DNA of 47,227 nucleotides. Origin: an uncultured Bacteroidales bacterium. Its GTDB lineage: Bacteria; Bacteroidota; Bacteroidia; Bacteroidales; Paludibacteraceae. The stretch lies in the NCBI GenBank assembly GCA_902780495.1, contig CACZFM010000017.1:1-47227 (forward strand), given 5' to 3'. The translations under genes were made by a program, and so were the position numbers. The notes under the pieces are model-generated. The model made no database searches. It was not told the origin of the DNA and saw nothing but the letters and a program-made list of their open reading frames with translations. This document shows positions 4,842 to 13,470 of the stretch, one piece after another; the stretch's first letter is position 1; the number at the start of each line of letters is the position of its first letter.

Positions 4842-5999
4842 ATGATTATTGGTATCCCAAAAGAGATCATGCACGGCGAAAACCGCGTGGCATGTTCACC
4901 CGAAACCGTTGGTAAATTCGTGAAAGACGGTTACACCGTATTGGTAGAGAAACATGCCGGTGACGGCGCACTCTATCACGACGAAGATTATGCAGCCGCC
5001 GGCGCAAAGATGATGGACAAAGCCCAAGACATCTACGAACAAGCCGAACTGATTCTGAAAGTGAAAGAGCCTCTGTTTAACGAAGAACTGAACAAACATG
5101 AGGTAGAACTGATGCACAAAGGTCAGTATCTGATTACTTTCATTCATCCCGCATCTCCGGTTAACCACGAGATGGTGAAGAAACTGACGGCTCAAGGTGT
5201 GACCGCATTCACGCTGGACTGCATCCCTCGTATCTCTCGCGCACAATCAATGGACGCCTTGACCAGCATGTCCACTTGCGCAGGTTACAAAGGTATCATC
5301 ATGGCCGCTGACCACATGACAAGCTTCATTCCTCAGATGTTCACCGCTGTAGGTAAAATGGATGCTGCAAAAGTAATGGTAATCGGTGTGGGCGTTGCCG
5401 GTCTGCAGGCTCTCGCCACCGCAAAACGTTTGGGTGCTATCACATACGCCGCTGATATCCGTCCGATGGCAGCCGAGAACGCACAGTCGCTCGGTGCAAA
5501 AATCATTGACACGGGTGTTCCTGCCGAATTGGCAGTGGGCGAAGGCGGTTACGCAAAGGCTCTGCCCGCAGATGTTCTCGTAAAAGAACGCGAACTGCTG
5601 AAGAGCACCATCCAAGAGATGGATATCGTATTCTGCTCCGTATTGGTTCCCGGTGAACTGGCTCCGGTTATCATAACCGAAGATACGGTTAAGGGCATGA
5701 AGAAAGGTTCTGTAATCGTGGATATCGCCATTGACCAAGGCGGTAACTGTGACATCACTCCGAAGGGCACCATCGAAATGAAACATGGTGTGACCTTGAT
5801 TGGTGTGAAGAACATTCCGGGCGAACTTCCGACCTCTTCGACATGGATGTTCTCGAATAACATGTACAACCTGGTTAAATACCTCGTTAAGGACGGTAAG
5901 ATCGAACTTAACATGCAAGACGAGGTTATTGCCAAGAGTCTGGTATGCACAAACGGCGAACTGCTTCACGCAGGTGCCCGTAAAGCAATGGGTCTATGA
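4842..5999 (+). CDS. pntAA: NAD(P) transhydrogenase subunit alpha, part 1 (NAD-binding domain I)
   Basis: This 385-residue cytoplasmic protein binds NAD(H) in the proton-translocating transhydrogenase, which passes hydride between NAD(H) and NADP(H) coupled to proton flow and usually makes NADPH. It starts IGIPKEIMHGENRVA, the shared start of alanine dehydrogenase and PntA, has SRAQSMDALTSM near residue 140 (the RAQxMD signature of PntA), and a dinucleotide-binding GVGVAGLQA near residue 185. Alanine dehydrogenase is ruled out by the RAQ signature and by the two pnt genes that follow. The alpha subunit is split in two genes, as in many bacteria. The stop overlaps the next start by 4 bases (ATGA). 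Confidence 0.93.
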   Translation: MIIGIPKEIMHGENRVACSPETVGKFVKDGYTVLVEKHAGDGALYHDEDYAAAGAKMMDKAQDIYEQAELILKVKEPLFNEELNKHEVELMHKGQYLITFIHPASPVNHEMVKKLTAQGVTAFTLDCIPRISRAQSMDALTSMSTCAGYKGIIMAADHMTSFIPQMFTAVGKMDAAKVMVIGVGVAGLQALATAKRLGAITYAADIRPMAAENAQSLGAKIIDTGVPAELAVGEGGYAKALPADVLVKERELLKSTIQEMDIVFCSVLVPGELAPVIITEDTVKGMKKGSVIVDIAIDQGGNCDITPKGTIEMKHGVTLIGVKNIPGELPTSSTWMFSNNMYNLVKYLVKDGKIELNMQDEVIAKSLVCTNGELLHAGARKAMGL

Positions 6000-6292
6000 T
6001 TCATCCGCTGATATTAGTAGCCGTGTTCATCGTTTGTACGGTGGCCGGCTACTTCATCATTCGCCAAGTGCCAAGTTTGCTTCATACTCCGCTGATGTCG
6101 GGTATGAACGCATTGTCGGGTGTGACCCTCGTGGGCGCATTGTCGGCAACGGGTATAGCGTTGCTGTCCGGCGATGGAATCCGGGCACAGGTGTTCGGCT
6201 GCGTGGCCATTGTGTTGGCTACGATAAACGTATTTGGCGGCTTCGGAATTACGCATAGAATGCTGCGCATGTTCAACAAGAAGAAAAAGTAA
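5996..6292 (+). CDS. pntAB: NAD(P) transhydrogenase subunit alpha, part 2 (membrane part)
   Basis: This 98-residue protein forms the first membrane block of domain II. It has three hydrophobic helices with the conserved core HTPLMSGMNALSGVTLVGAL between residues about 31 and 50, the signature of PntA-2, and a Lys-rich end (NKKKK). It starts within the stop codon of pntAA and ends 6 bases before pntB, so translation is coupled. Together with the helices of PntB it builds the proton channel in the inner membrane. Confidence 0.93.
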   Translation: MIHPLILVAVFIVCTVAGYFIIRQVPSLLHTPLMSGMNALSGVTLVGALSATGIALLSGDGIRAQVFGCVAIVLATINVFGGFGITHRMLRMFNKKKK

Positions 6293-6298
6293 GGTTCC

Positions 6299-7834
6299 AT
6301 GATACAGATAGTGATAAGCATCGTTCTTTCGCTCGCCGTGCTGGCTGGCATTTCGATGATGAGCAAGGTGAAAAGTTCTGTAGCCGGTAACTTGCTGTCG
6401 GCTTGTGCGATGCTGTGCGGTGTGATTGCCACATTGTGTTTCAGCCACGTACTGTCGGCATGGACGATATTCGTGGCGATGATTATCGGTGCCTTAATCG
6501 GTAGCCTGATGGCCAGTCGCGCCCAAATGATACAGATGCCGCAATTGGTGGCATTGTTCAACGGCTTGGGCGGCGGTGCATCGGCTCTGGTAGGCGTTAT
6601 GACTTACATGGGGTGGGGCATGGGAGAACCGGAATATCCGATGTTTGTCCGCTTCACGGCTATGCTTGCTATCGCGGTGGGTATGATTACGTTGGTGGGC
6701 AGTTTGGTGGCTGCAGGCAAACTGCACCGCATTCTGAACCAGCGTCCCGTGGTATATGCCGGTCATTCGCTGATGACACTCCTGAGCATCATCGGAAGTG
6801 TGGCACTGATTGTGCTGGGTACGCTGTACGAACAGAGTTGGTGCGTTGCATTGTGCGCTCTGATTGTGACAGGACTATTCGGATATTTGTTTGCCATCCG
6901 TGTGGGCGGTGCAGATATGCCGATTACGATTTCGCTGCTTAATTCGCTTTCAGGTGTGGCAGGTTCTATAGCCGGAATGGCGATAGGCGACCTGTTCCTT
7001 GTGGCAGTAGGCGGCATTGTTGGTGCTTCGGGCTTGCTGCTGACCCAGATAATGTGCCGCGCAATGAACCGTAGTCTGATGAGCATTCTGTTGGGCGGTG
7101 CCAAGAAATCCGGCTCCAAACCGCAACCCCAACAGACGCAAAAAACCGAGGAGGGAGGAAAGACTGTTTTCGCTCCCGAAGCTGATTTTGAAAAATTATT
7201 AGAACAACTGAATGATATGGAAGTACAACAACTATTGAACGCCATTGAGGCGCTGACAAAAGAAGTGAGCGGTCTTCGTGCCGAATTAGCTCAACAGAAG
7301 GGTGCTGCTCCCGCCGCAAAGACAGAGGAAAAAACTCCTGCTTCGGTGCTGCGTGAGGCCAAAGATGTAATCATCGTACCGGGTTATGGTATGGCATTGG
7401 CTCAGGCTCAACACACTGTGAAACAATTGGTTGACAAATTGGAATACAAAGGTGCGAATGTGCGCTTTGCCATTCACCCCGTAGCCGGTCGTATGCCCGG
7501 TCACATGAACGTATTGCTGGCAGAAGCCGATATCCCATACGAGAAATTGTTTGAGATGGAAGCTATCAACGATGATTTCCAGAAAGCAGATGCTGTTGTG
7601 GTAATCGGTGCAAACGATGTGCTGAACCCTGCTGCTCGTCACGCTGAAGGTACGCCGATTTACGGTATGCCCGTACTGAATGTGGATCAAGCCAAGGAAG
7701 TGATTGTCTGCAACTTCGACCTCAAACCCGGTTATGCCGGAGTGGAGAACCCCATCTACACGCGTGAGACGGGAGTATATCTCTGCCTGGGCGATGCAAA
7801 AGAGACGCTGATGAAGATTATCAACGAAATCTAA
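6299..7834 (+). CDS. pntB: NAD(P) transhydrogenase subunit beta
   Basis: This 511-residue protein has about nine membrane helices (residues 1-265), including the conserved MPQLVALFNGLGGGASALVG stretch, followed by a soluble NADP(H)-binding domain III from about residue 345 with VPGYGMALAQAQH and VVIGANDVLNPAAR. It is longer than the usual 460-475 residues. The extra length is a charged linker at about 262-345, with Gln/Lys-rich and probably coiled-coil sequence (EKLLEQLNDMEVQQLLNAIE). Such a linker between channel and NADP domain may alter coupling distance; that is inference. It is the last gene of the operon, and a bidirectional terminator follows 20 bases after the stop. Confidence 0.93.
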   Translation: MIQIVISIVLSLAVLAGISMMSKVKSSVAGNLLSACAMLCGVIATLCFSHVLSAWTIFVAMIIGALIGSLMASRAQMIQMPQLVALFNGLGGGASALVGVMTYMGWGMGEPEYPMFVRFTAMLAIAVGMITLVGSLVAAGKLHRILNQRPVVYAGHSLMTLLSIIGSVALIVLGTLYEQSWCVALCALIVTGLFGYLFAIRVGGADMPITISLLNSLSGVAGSIAGMAIGDLFLVAVGGIVGASGLLLTQIMCRAMNRSLMSILLGGAKKSGSKPQPQQTQKTEEGGKTVFAPEADFEKLLEQLNDMEVQQLLNAIEALTKEVSGLRAELAQQKGAAPAAKTEEKTPASVLREAKDVIIVPGYGMALAQAQHTVKQLVDKLEYKGANVRFAIHPVAGRMPGHMNVLLAEADIPYEKLFEMEAINDDFQKADAVVVIGANDVLNPAARHAEGTPIYGMPVLNVDQAKEVIVCNFDLKPGYAGVENPIYTRETGVYLCLGDAKETLMKIINEI

Positions 7835-7855
7835 GAAGTGAAAGATATATTGACA

Positions 7856-7893
7856 AAATCTGCCGGCAATCAGTTGTCGGCAGATTTGTTTTT
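7856..7893. terminator. Bidirectional terminator between pntB and tyrS
   Basis: AAATCTGCCG (7856-7865) pairs perfectly with CGGCAGATTT (7878-7887) over 12 bases, followed by GTTTTT on the plus strand. The minus strand gives a TTTTG tail, so it can also end tyrS transcription. Confidence 0.8.
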
Positions 7894-7915
7894 CAATGCA
7901 ATTGTCGGTAGTGGA

Positions 7916-9214
7916 TTACTTGGCCTCTACCAGATAATAGTTTTTCTTACCTTTTTGGAACAGCAGATACTTGCCGTTCAGCAACTGGCCTGTTGTTATG
8001 GGTGTTTGCGGATCGGTCAGTTTCTCTTTGTTGAGCGAAAGTCCGTTACTTTGTATCATTTTGCGTGCTTCGCCTTTAGATGGAAAAATCTGTGTCTTTT
8101 CTGCAAGAAGGTCAAGCGGACCGATACCGGCAGCAAGTTCGTTATTCGATATTTCGTAGCGTTCTACGCCTTCAAAGACCTGCAGAAAAGTCTCTTCGTC
8201 CAGTTTGGCAAGTGTTTCGGCAGTGGCGTTTCCGAATAGAATATTGCTTGCTTCAAGAGCAGAGAGATAGTCTTGTTCACTATGCACCATCGTGGTAACC
8301 TCTTTGGCAAGGCGTTTCTGCAGTACGCGCAGATGCGGAGCCTGCTCGTGTTCTGCAATAAGTGCCTCAATTTCTTCACGGCTCAAAGACGTGAATATCT
8401 TGATATAGCGTTTGGCATCATCGTCACCTACGTTCATCCAGAACTGGAAGAACTTGTAAGGCGAAGTGTAACGGCGGTCAAGCCAGATGTTTCCGCTTTC
8501 GGTCTTGCCGAATTTGCCACCGTCGGCTTTCGTAATAAGCGGGCAAATCAGTGCGAAGGCATCTCCTCCACCCATCTTCTTGATAAGTTCGGTACCGGTA
8601 GTGATATTTCCCCATTGGTCGGAACCGCCCATTTGAAGTTTGCAGCCTTTGTTCTTATTTAGATATACGTAGTCATAGCCTTGCAGCAGTTGGTAGGTGA
8701 ACTCGGTGAACGACATACCCTGCGAAAACTCGCCATTGAAACGCTTTTTCACGCTGTCTTTCGCCATCATATAGTTCACTGTGATAAGTTTGCCCACATT
8801 GCGTGCGAAATCAAGGAAGGTGTAATCCTTCATCCAGTCGTAATTGTTGACCAGTTCGGCAGCATTGGGCTCTGTGGAATTAAAATCCAGGAAATGCTCC
8901 AATTGTGCCTTGATACAAGCGACGTTGTGCCGGAGCGTTTCTTCTGTAAGCAGATTACGTTCTGCCGATTTGCCGGACGGGTCGCCAATCATACCTGTGG
9001 CACCGCCTAACAGTGCAATGGGTTTGTGTCCGCAACGTTGCAAATGGCGAAGCATCATAATGCCGCACAAATGACCTATATGCAGACTATCTGCAGTTGG
9101 ATCGATGCCTACATAGGCAGTGGTCACTTCTTTCATTAACTGTTCTTCAGTGCCGGGCATAATGTCCTGCAGCATTCCTCTCCAACGGAGTTCGTCAACA
9201 AAGTTTTTTATCAT
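7916..9214 (-). CDS. tyrS: Tyrosyl-tRNA synthetase
   Basis: This 432-residue class I synthetase charges tRNA-Tyr. It shows the start [38 protein letters not shown] with the HIGH motif near residue 48, the [15 protein letters not shown] block, and the KMSKS counterpart [10 protein letters not shown]-terminal S4-type RNA-binding part (residues about 365-432) ends in [10 protein letters not shown]. The ATG at 9214 gives the usual N-terminus; the upstream TTG at 9226 would add four residues and is less likely. It is transcribed alone, divergently from murF-alr, with its own promoter. Confidence 0.95.
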   Translation of the reverse strand: MIKNFVDELRWRGMLQDIMPGTEEQLMKEVTTAYVGIDPTADSLHIGHLCGIMMLRHLQRCGHKPIALLGGATGMIGDPSGKSAERNLLTEETLRHNVACIKAQLEHFLDFNSTEPNAAELVNNYDWMKDYTFLDFARNVGKLITVNYMMAKDSVKKRFNGEFSQGMSFTEFTYQLLQGYDYVYLNKNKGCKLQMGGSDQWGNITTGTELIKKMGGGDAFALICPLITKADGGKFGKTESGNIWLDRRYTSPYKFFQFWMNVGDDDAKRYIKIFTSLSREEIEALIAEHEQAPHLRVLQKRLAKEVTTMVHSEQDYLSALEASNILFGNATAETLAKLDEETFLQVFEGVERYEISNNELAAGIGPLDLLAEKTQIFPSKGEARKMIQSNGLSLNKEKLTDPQTPITTGQLLNGKYLLFQKGKKNYYLVEAK

Positions 9215-9261
9215 CGTATGATTCAATTAGTCAATTGCGGTTTGTGGTACAAAAAAGCGCA

Positions 9262-9293
9262 CAAAAGTACTGCTTTTTTTTGAAATATGCAAA
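9262..9293 (-). promoter_or_regulatory. Promoter of tyrS
   Basis: Minus-strand TTTG (9290-9293), 20 bases, TACTTTTG (9262-9269). The start codon follows about 48 bases downstream. Confidence 0.8.
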
Positions 9294-9340
9294 TATTTTG
9301 CCATTTTCTGTATGAAAATAACCGGAAAAGCGCGATTTTG

Positions 9341-9372
9341 TTTGGACAGGTCAGAAAAAATATGTACCTTTG
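9341..9372 (+). promoter_or_regulatory. Promoter of murF-alr
   Basis: TTTG (9341-9344), 20 bases, TACCTTTG (9365-9372). The position of this promoter rules out the upstream start at 9287 and fixes the start at 9395. Confidence 0.8.
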
Positions 9373-9394
9373 CAGGGCAAAAGATATAAGACGT

Positions 9395-11269
9395 ATGCTG
9401 TTATCTGAAATAAAAACCGTAATAGGCGATTTGGCAACGGTGGATTGTTGTACAGATGAGGATTTGGATATTCGTCATTTGCTGATTGATTCACGTCAAT
9501 TGGGAGCCGACCCTGAGCATACTTTGTTCTTCGCGTTCAAAACGGAGAAGGACGATGGGGCACGCTATATTCCGGAACTCGCAGCAAAAGGTGTTCGCGC
9601 TTTCGTGATAGGCCGCAGTTTGGAGGCTCTTCAGGCTCTGGCGGTGTACAAACGCAGCCGATATCAGGGCATCGTAATTGGTATTACGGGCTCGAACGGA
9701 AAGACGGTGGTAAAAGACTGGCTGTACGAATTGTTAAAGGAAGATTATGATGTGATTCGTTCTCCGAAGTCCTATAACTCACAGATAGGGGTGGCCTTGT
9801 CTGTCTGGGCGCTTCCCGATAATCAACCGACAGTCAACCGACAGTCAACTCTCACTTCAGGCATATCTCAAAAGCCTCCGTTGGCTATCTTCGAAGCGGG
9901 TATTTCTTGTCCCGGCGAGATGGAACGTTTGGAGAAAATGGTTCGTCCTACATTGGGCGTTATCACATATATTGGCGAAGAACATGGTGAGAATTTCACA
10001 TCCATGGAGCAGAAGCGTGCAGAGAAAATGAAACTCTTTGCTCATTGTGATACGGTGGTAGAGGATCCTACACATCAGAATGCGCGTACATGTTCTGCCG
10101 TCCTTCGTCAGTTAGGATATAGCGAAGATGTTATCAGGCAGCGTATCCTTCAACAGACACATGAAACCGTTATGCAGGTCAATTTGTCGTCTTTGGTGGA
10201 CAATGTCCGTTATTTCCGCTCTTGTCTGCGTCCTGACACACGTTTGACATGTATGGTAAAAGCGTTTGCGTATGGTTCAGGCAGTGTGGATGTTAGCAGG
10301 GCTTTGCAACAAAGCGGATTAGTGGACTATCTGGCCGTGGCTGTGGCAGATGAAGGTGTGGAACTTCGTCGGGCAGGTATCACGTTGCCAATCATCATTA
10401 TGAATCCGGAAGTGGCAGCTATAGACCTTATATTGCAGAATAATCTGGAACCGAATATCTATTCTTTTGAGTCGCTGGACAATATATTGGGTGCTGTGCA
10501 GCGGCATGGACTGGAGAATTTTCCAGTTCATTTGAAGTTTGATAGCGGTATGCATCGTCTGGGTTTCTATGCCGAAGATGTTCCGGAATTGCTTCGTCGG
10601 TTGGGTGAGATGCCCGGGGCACTGAACGTGCGCTCTGTATTCTCGCATCTGGCAGGTGCAGATGAGGCGCAGTTTGACGATTTCACTCATCAGCAGATAG
10701 CGTATTTTGATGGCGCTGCGGAAGCGTTTATTGCAGGTTTGTCTTCTCTGGGGCAAACAGAACGTCCGTGGAAGCATATACTGAACACGGCCGGTATAGA
10801 ACGTTTCCCAGATTATCAGTTCGATATGTGCCGGTTGGGCATTGGTATGTATGGACAGTCGTTTGCGGGTAAACATCTGAAAACGGTCTGCACTCTCAAA
10901 ACGACTATTCTTTCACTAAAGACAGTTCTTGCTGGCGAGACGGTAGGATATGCCCGCCGTACACGACTAACGAAGAATCGGCAGATAGCTGTCATCCCGA
11001 TTGGTTATGCTGATGGGTTTGACAGGCGTTTCTCTAACTATGGCGGTGAAGTATTGGTGCGCGGAAAACGTTGTCCTGTTGTGGGCAATGTGTGCATGGA
11101 TCAGGCGATGGTAGACGTAACCGGTACCGATGCCAGAGTGGGGGATTATGTAACTATTTTCGGGGATGGACTTCCTTTGGAAGAACTTGCAGCACGCCTT
11201 GGCACGATTACGTACGAGGTACTTACCTCCGTTTCGCGTCGCGTCAAAAGGCAGTATGTGGAAGATTGA
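9395..11269 (+). CDS. alr: MurF-alanine racemase fusion with a truncated MurF part
   Basis: This 624-residue protein joins a Mur-ligase part (residues 1-250) to an alanine racemase (about 256-624). The racemase is complete in appearance: VKAFAYGSG with the PLP lysine near residue 289, HLKFDSGMHRLGF, and IGYADGFDRR followed by VGNVCMDQ; it should make D-Ala for the cell wall. The MurF part keeps the P-loop GITGSNGKT (96-104), the KSYNSQIGV block and the EAGISCPGEMERL block. Family members of this fusion are about 820-840 residues. Here the second half of the central domain and the whole ligase C-terminal domain, with its D-x-YN-x-N motif, are missing. MurF activity is therefore doubtful. An 11-bp triple repeat sits in the reading frame at 9823-9855. 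The start at 9395 follows the promoter. Confidence 0.88.
   Translation: MLLSEIKTVIGDLATVDCCTDEDLDIRHLLIDSRQLGADPEHTLFFAFKTEKDDGARYIPELAAKGVRAFVIGRSLEALQALAVYKRSRYQGIVIGITGSNGKTVVKDWLYELLKEDYDVIRSPKSYNSQIGVALSVWALPDNQPTVNRQSTLTSGISQKPPLAIFEAGISCPGEMERLEKMVRPTLGVITYIGEEHGENFTSMEQKRAEKMKLFAHCDTVVEDPTHQNARTCSAVLRQLGYSEDVIRQRILQQTHETVMQVNLSSLVDNVRYFRSCLRPDTRLTCMVKAFAYGSGSVDVSRALQQSGLVDYLAVAVADEGVELRRAGITLPIIIMNPEVAAIDLILQNNLEPNIYSFESLDNILGAVQRHGLENFPVHLKFDSGMHRLGFYAEDVPELLRRLGEMPGALNVRSVFSHLAGADEAQFDDFTHQQIAYFDGAAEAFIAGLSSLGQTERPWKHILNTAGIERFPDYQFDMCRLGIGMYGQSFAGKHLKTVCTLKTTILSLKTVLAGETVGYARRTRLTKNRQIAVIPIGYADGFDRRFSNYGGEVLVRGKRCPVVGNVCMDQAMVDVTGTDARVGDYVTIFGDGLPLEELAARLGTITYEVLTSVSRRVKRQYVED
9823..9855 (+). 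repeat. Three 11-bp tandem units inside murF-alr
   Basis: TCAACCGACAG at 9823 and again at 9834, then the partial unit TCAACTCTCAC at 9845. Three units make 33 bp and keep the frame; two or four would shift it. They encode an extra loop (NQPTVNRQST) not expected in MurF. Confidence 0.8.
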
Positions 11270-11284
11270 ATTTCCTACAGTGTA

Positions 11285-12010
11285 TTAAGGGAGAGGATGA
11301 AAGATATCCATACCAAAAGCGGGTGTAAAAGCATCCGCTTTTTTGAGTGCCTCTGCCGTGTCAAGTGCCATGCCGTTGGACGAGAGTAGTAAAATGCGGT
11401 CGCTCATGGCCAATGCTAAATCCAATTCGTGCGTGGAGATAAGAATGGTTTTCCCTTGTTCGTGTGCCAAACGGCGAAGCAATTGTAAGGTGCGTATCCG
11501 ATTGGGTAAATCCAAATGGGCGGTAGGTTCGTCCAACAGAATCACCGGTGTTTGTTGGGCAATGGCTTTGGCAATCAATACGCGTTGACTTTCGCCATCA
11601 CTTAGGGCATTGAACATTTTGTGGCTATAATCGGACATATTCACTTCGCGTAATGAATCCTCAATGATGGACTCATCGTTCTTTGTCAATCCGCCGAGAA
11701 ATGATGTGTATGGGTGTCGTCCCATGGCTACAATATCATGGACGGTGGTCTTGTCAAGGCTTACGCGTTCAGTCAAAACCAATGCAAGTTGTTGGGACAA
11801 TGGTGCCTGCATGGCAGTTGAGCCGGACAGAATAGTGTATGTGCCATCTAAAGCCGGCTGCAAAGCCGCCAATGTGCGGAGTAGCGTTGATTTGCCGGAG
11901 CCGTTAGGACCAAGCATGGCAACCAATTCTCCCGCCTGCAACGAGAAAGTGAGATGCTGCTGTACCACTTTGTCAGCATAGCCGATTGTCAAGTCCTGGC
12001 AGGTAATCAT
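11285..12010 (-). CDS. ABC transporter ATPase, siderophore/cobalamin type (FecE-like)
   Basis: This 241-residue ATPase belongs to the iron-siderophore/cobalamin importer class. It has Walker A GPNGSGKST at about 34-42, the signature LSDGESQR near 136, Walker B VILLDEPTAHLD near 155-167, and the switch His in ISTHE. The segment DIVAMGRHPY before the signature is typical of the FecE/FhuC/BtuD branch. It would energise uptake of an iron chelate, heme or corrinoid. It is the last gene of the leftward rho-aroQ operon and its start overlaps the preceding stop by 4 bases. No matching permease gene is near; a binding protein of the same class lies far away at 36193. Its 3' end contains the terminator of the convergent murF-alr gene. 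Confidence 0.88.
   Translation of the reverse strand: MITCQDLTIGYADKVVQQHLTFSLQAGELVAMLGPNGSGKSTLLRTLAALQPALDGTYTILSGSTAMQAPLSQQLALVLTERVSLDKTTVHDIVAMGRHPYTSFLGGLTKNDESIIEDSLREVNMSDYSHKMFNALSDGESQRVLIAKAIAQQTPVILLDEPTAHLDLPNRIRTLQLLRRLAHEQGKTILISTHELDLALAMSDRILLLSSNGMALDTAEALKKADAFTPAFGMDIFHPLP
11315..11344 (+). terminator. Terminator of murF-alr embedded in the opposing gene
   Basis: AAAAGCGG (11315-11322) pairs with CCGCTTTT (11335-11342), and the T-run reaches 11344. It lies inside the last codons of the convergent ABC ATPase gene, 46 bases after the murF-alr stop. Confidence 0.65.
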
Positions 12011-13470
12011 GGCTCGTGAGATGTTTTACTTGTCCATTCGTAACATCCGGCGTCGGGACGTTTCCCTGTGCGTGGTAAACCTTGACGGTCGGTGGACCAA
12101 GGCAAACCTTCCCCTATCGGTTCTCCTATTTTTCGTGCCGGTGACACACTGTCAAGGCGGAAGTCGTAATAGATGTATTCCTTATACTTATAGTGTGTGT
12201 TCACAAACACAGTATCTGAATCAGATGCATATACATTGTCTTTGCTGAACGCATCGGGTAGAGAATCTGCGCGAAGATAGTTAGCGATGAAGGACCCTTC
12301 ATAATAATCCGGCAACGGCGTGGCGACAACGATGTTGTTTTGACGTATTCCTGTAACGATACAGTTGCGCATGGTCAATATTGTCGGGGCAGATTCTTTG
12401 CTCAAATTGTTTACATACACGGCAGCAACATCCTCACGACTGACATTGTGGATATTCAGATTGGAGTTCGGCCATCCGAAAAAGGAAGCTATGGTGTTGT
12501 GTGTCAGGTTTTGTCTTCCGCCGTCAAGGTAGATGCAATACGACGCACAGTTGCTTATTTCCGTATTCCATATATCTGCATCTGTATTTTCAAGAACAAT
12601 CCCATACATGGCATGATTGTGGATTCGGCTGTTGCTGAGAACCAGATGTGCCATATTGTCGGGGCTTTCGCTTTGGCAGCGCAGTCCGACATTACCGCTG
12701 AGGATATCCACATAATTCAAGCTGTTTATGTGTTGTTCCGCCTCTTTGGGTTGATACAGGTATATTCCGCCCCATTGTCCTGATGCAACGCGATAAGGAA
12801 CTTTGTTGAAAAGTTGGTCAGTGCGGTCACCGAGTATGCGGATAGGGTTATCTTGTGTACCAATAGCTTGCAATCCTCCATAGAGATGCAGGGAGGCGTT
12901 TCGGTGCATGTAGAGCGTTGCTCCTGCTTCTATTCGCGTGGTTCCGCTGACTACCAATGTATCATAAATGAGATACGAACTGTCTGTGCGGAATGTGATG
13001 GATTCTTTTTCCGTTTTGCCTTCTTTTGTGCGAATAGGGTGCACCTGCAAACCGTAAGCTTCCAGAGCGATGTCCTGCTCATTGCCATTCACGAAAAAGC
13101 GGATTGTGTCCACTGCCAACACGGGAGTTTGTTCATCCACCATTACCCGGATGAACAGATACAGACTGTCTCCGCCATAGATTTCAATGTCGTGCAGACG
13201 GTTCAAGTCGTTCTCTCCATCCAGATTGATACGGAAATATGTTCCTTGCAAGGTCACATTACTGATACGCAATGCATTCTTGTTGGGATTATACACCATG
13301 ATATGCCTTGTCGAACTGCCGATTTGATTAAACACGGTGTCAAAAAAGACGGAGTCGGCAGAGAAGCGCAGGCGAAGTGACGGGTCGGTGCTGACACGCT
13401 CTTCCTGACAGGCTGTCCACGACAGACCGATACAGAGCAAAAGGGCAATATGAAGAAAAAGACGGCGCAT
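12007..13470 (-). CDS. Lipoprotein with right-handed parallel beta-helix
   Basis: This 487-residue protein has a signal peptide with lipobox LSWTAC (Cys near residue 21), so it is an envelope lipoprotein. The first part (about 30-145) looks like an immunoglobulin-like domain (RLRFSADSVFFDTVF, SLYLFIRVMV). Residues about 150-450 show short repeating strands with Asn and Gly turns (NASLHLYGGLQAIG, GIVLENTDADIWNTEISNC), as in right-handed parallel beta-helices. The C-terminus reads TGKRPDAGCYEW, a common ending (PDIGAYEW type) in Bacteroidota beta-helix proteins. It follows porT directly with no gap and overlaps the ABC ATPase gene by 4 bases. No catalytic residues are evident; the substrate or partner is unknown. 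Confidence 0.82.
   Translation of the reverse strand: MRRLFLHIALLLCIGLSWTACQEERVSTDPSLRLRFSADSVFFDTVFNQIGSSTRHIMVYNPNKNALRISNVTLQGTYFRINLDGENDLNRLHDIEIYGGDSLYLFIRVMVDEQTPVLAVDTIRFFVNGNEQDIALEAYGLQVHPIRTKEGKTEKESITFRTDSSYLIYDTLVVSGTTRIEAGATLYMHRNASLHLYGGLQAIGTQDNPIRILGDRTDQLFNKVPYRVASGQWGGIYLYQPKEAEQHINSLNYVDILSGNVGLRCQSESPDNMAHLVLSNSRIHNHAMYGIVLENTDADIWNTEISNCASYCIYLDGGRQNLTHNTIASFFGWPNSNLNIHNVSREDVAAVYVNNLSKESAPTILTMRNCIVTGIRQNNIVVATPLPDYYEGSFIANYLRADSLPDAFSKDNVYASDSDTVFVNTHYKYKEYIYYDFRLDSVSPARKIGEPIGEGLPWSTDRQGLPRTGKRPDAGCYEWTSKTSHEP

Noticed and set aside
5247..5969. 240-codon frame antisense to pntAA
   Set aside because: It mirrors the codon pattern of pntAA and has no recognisable domain.
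9215..9226. TTG start for tyrS at 9226
   Set aside because: ATG at 9214 gives the normal family N-terminus.
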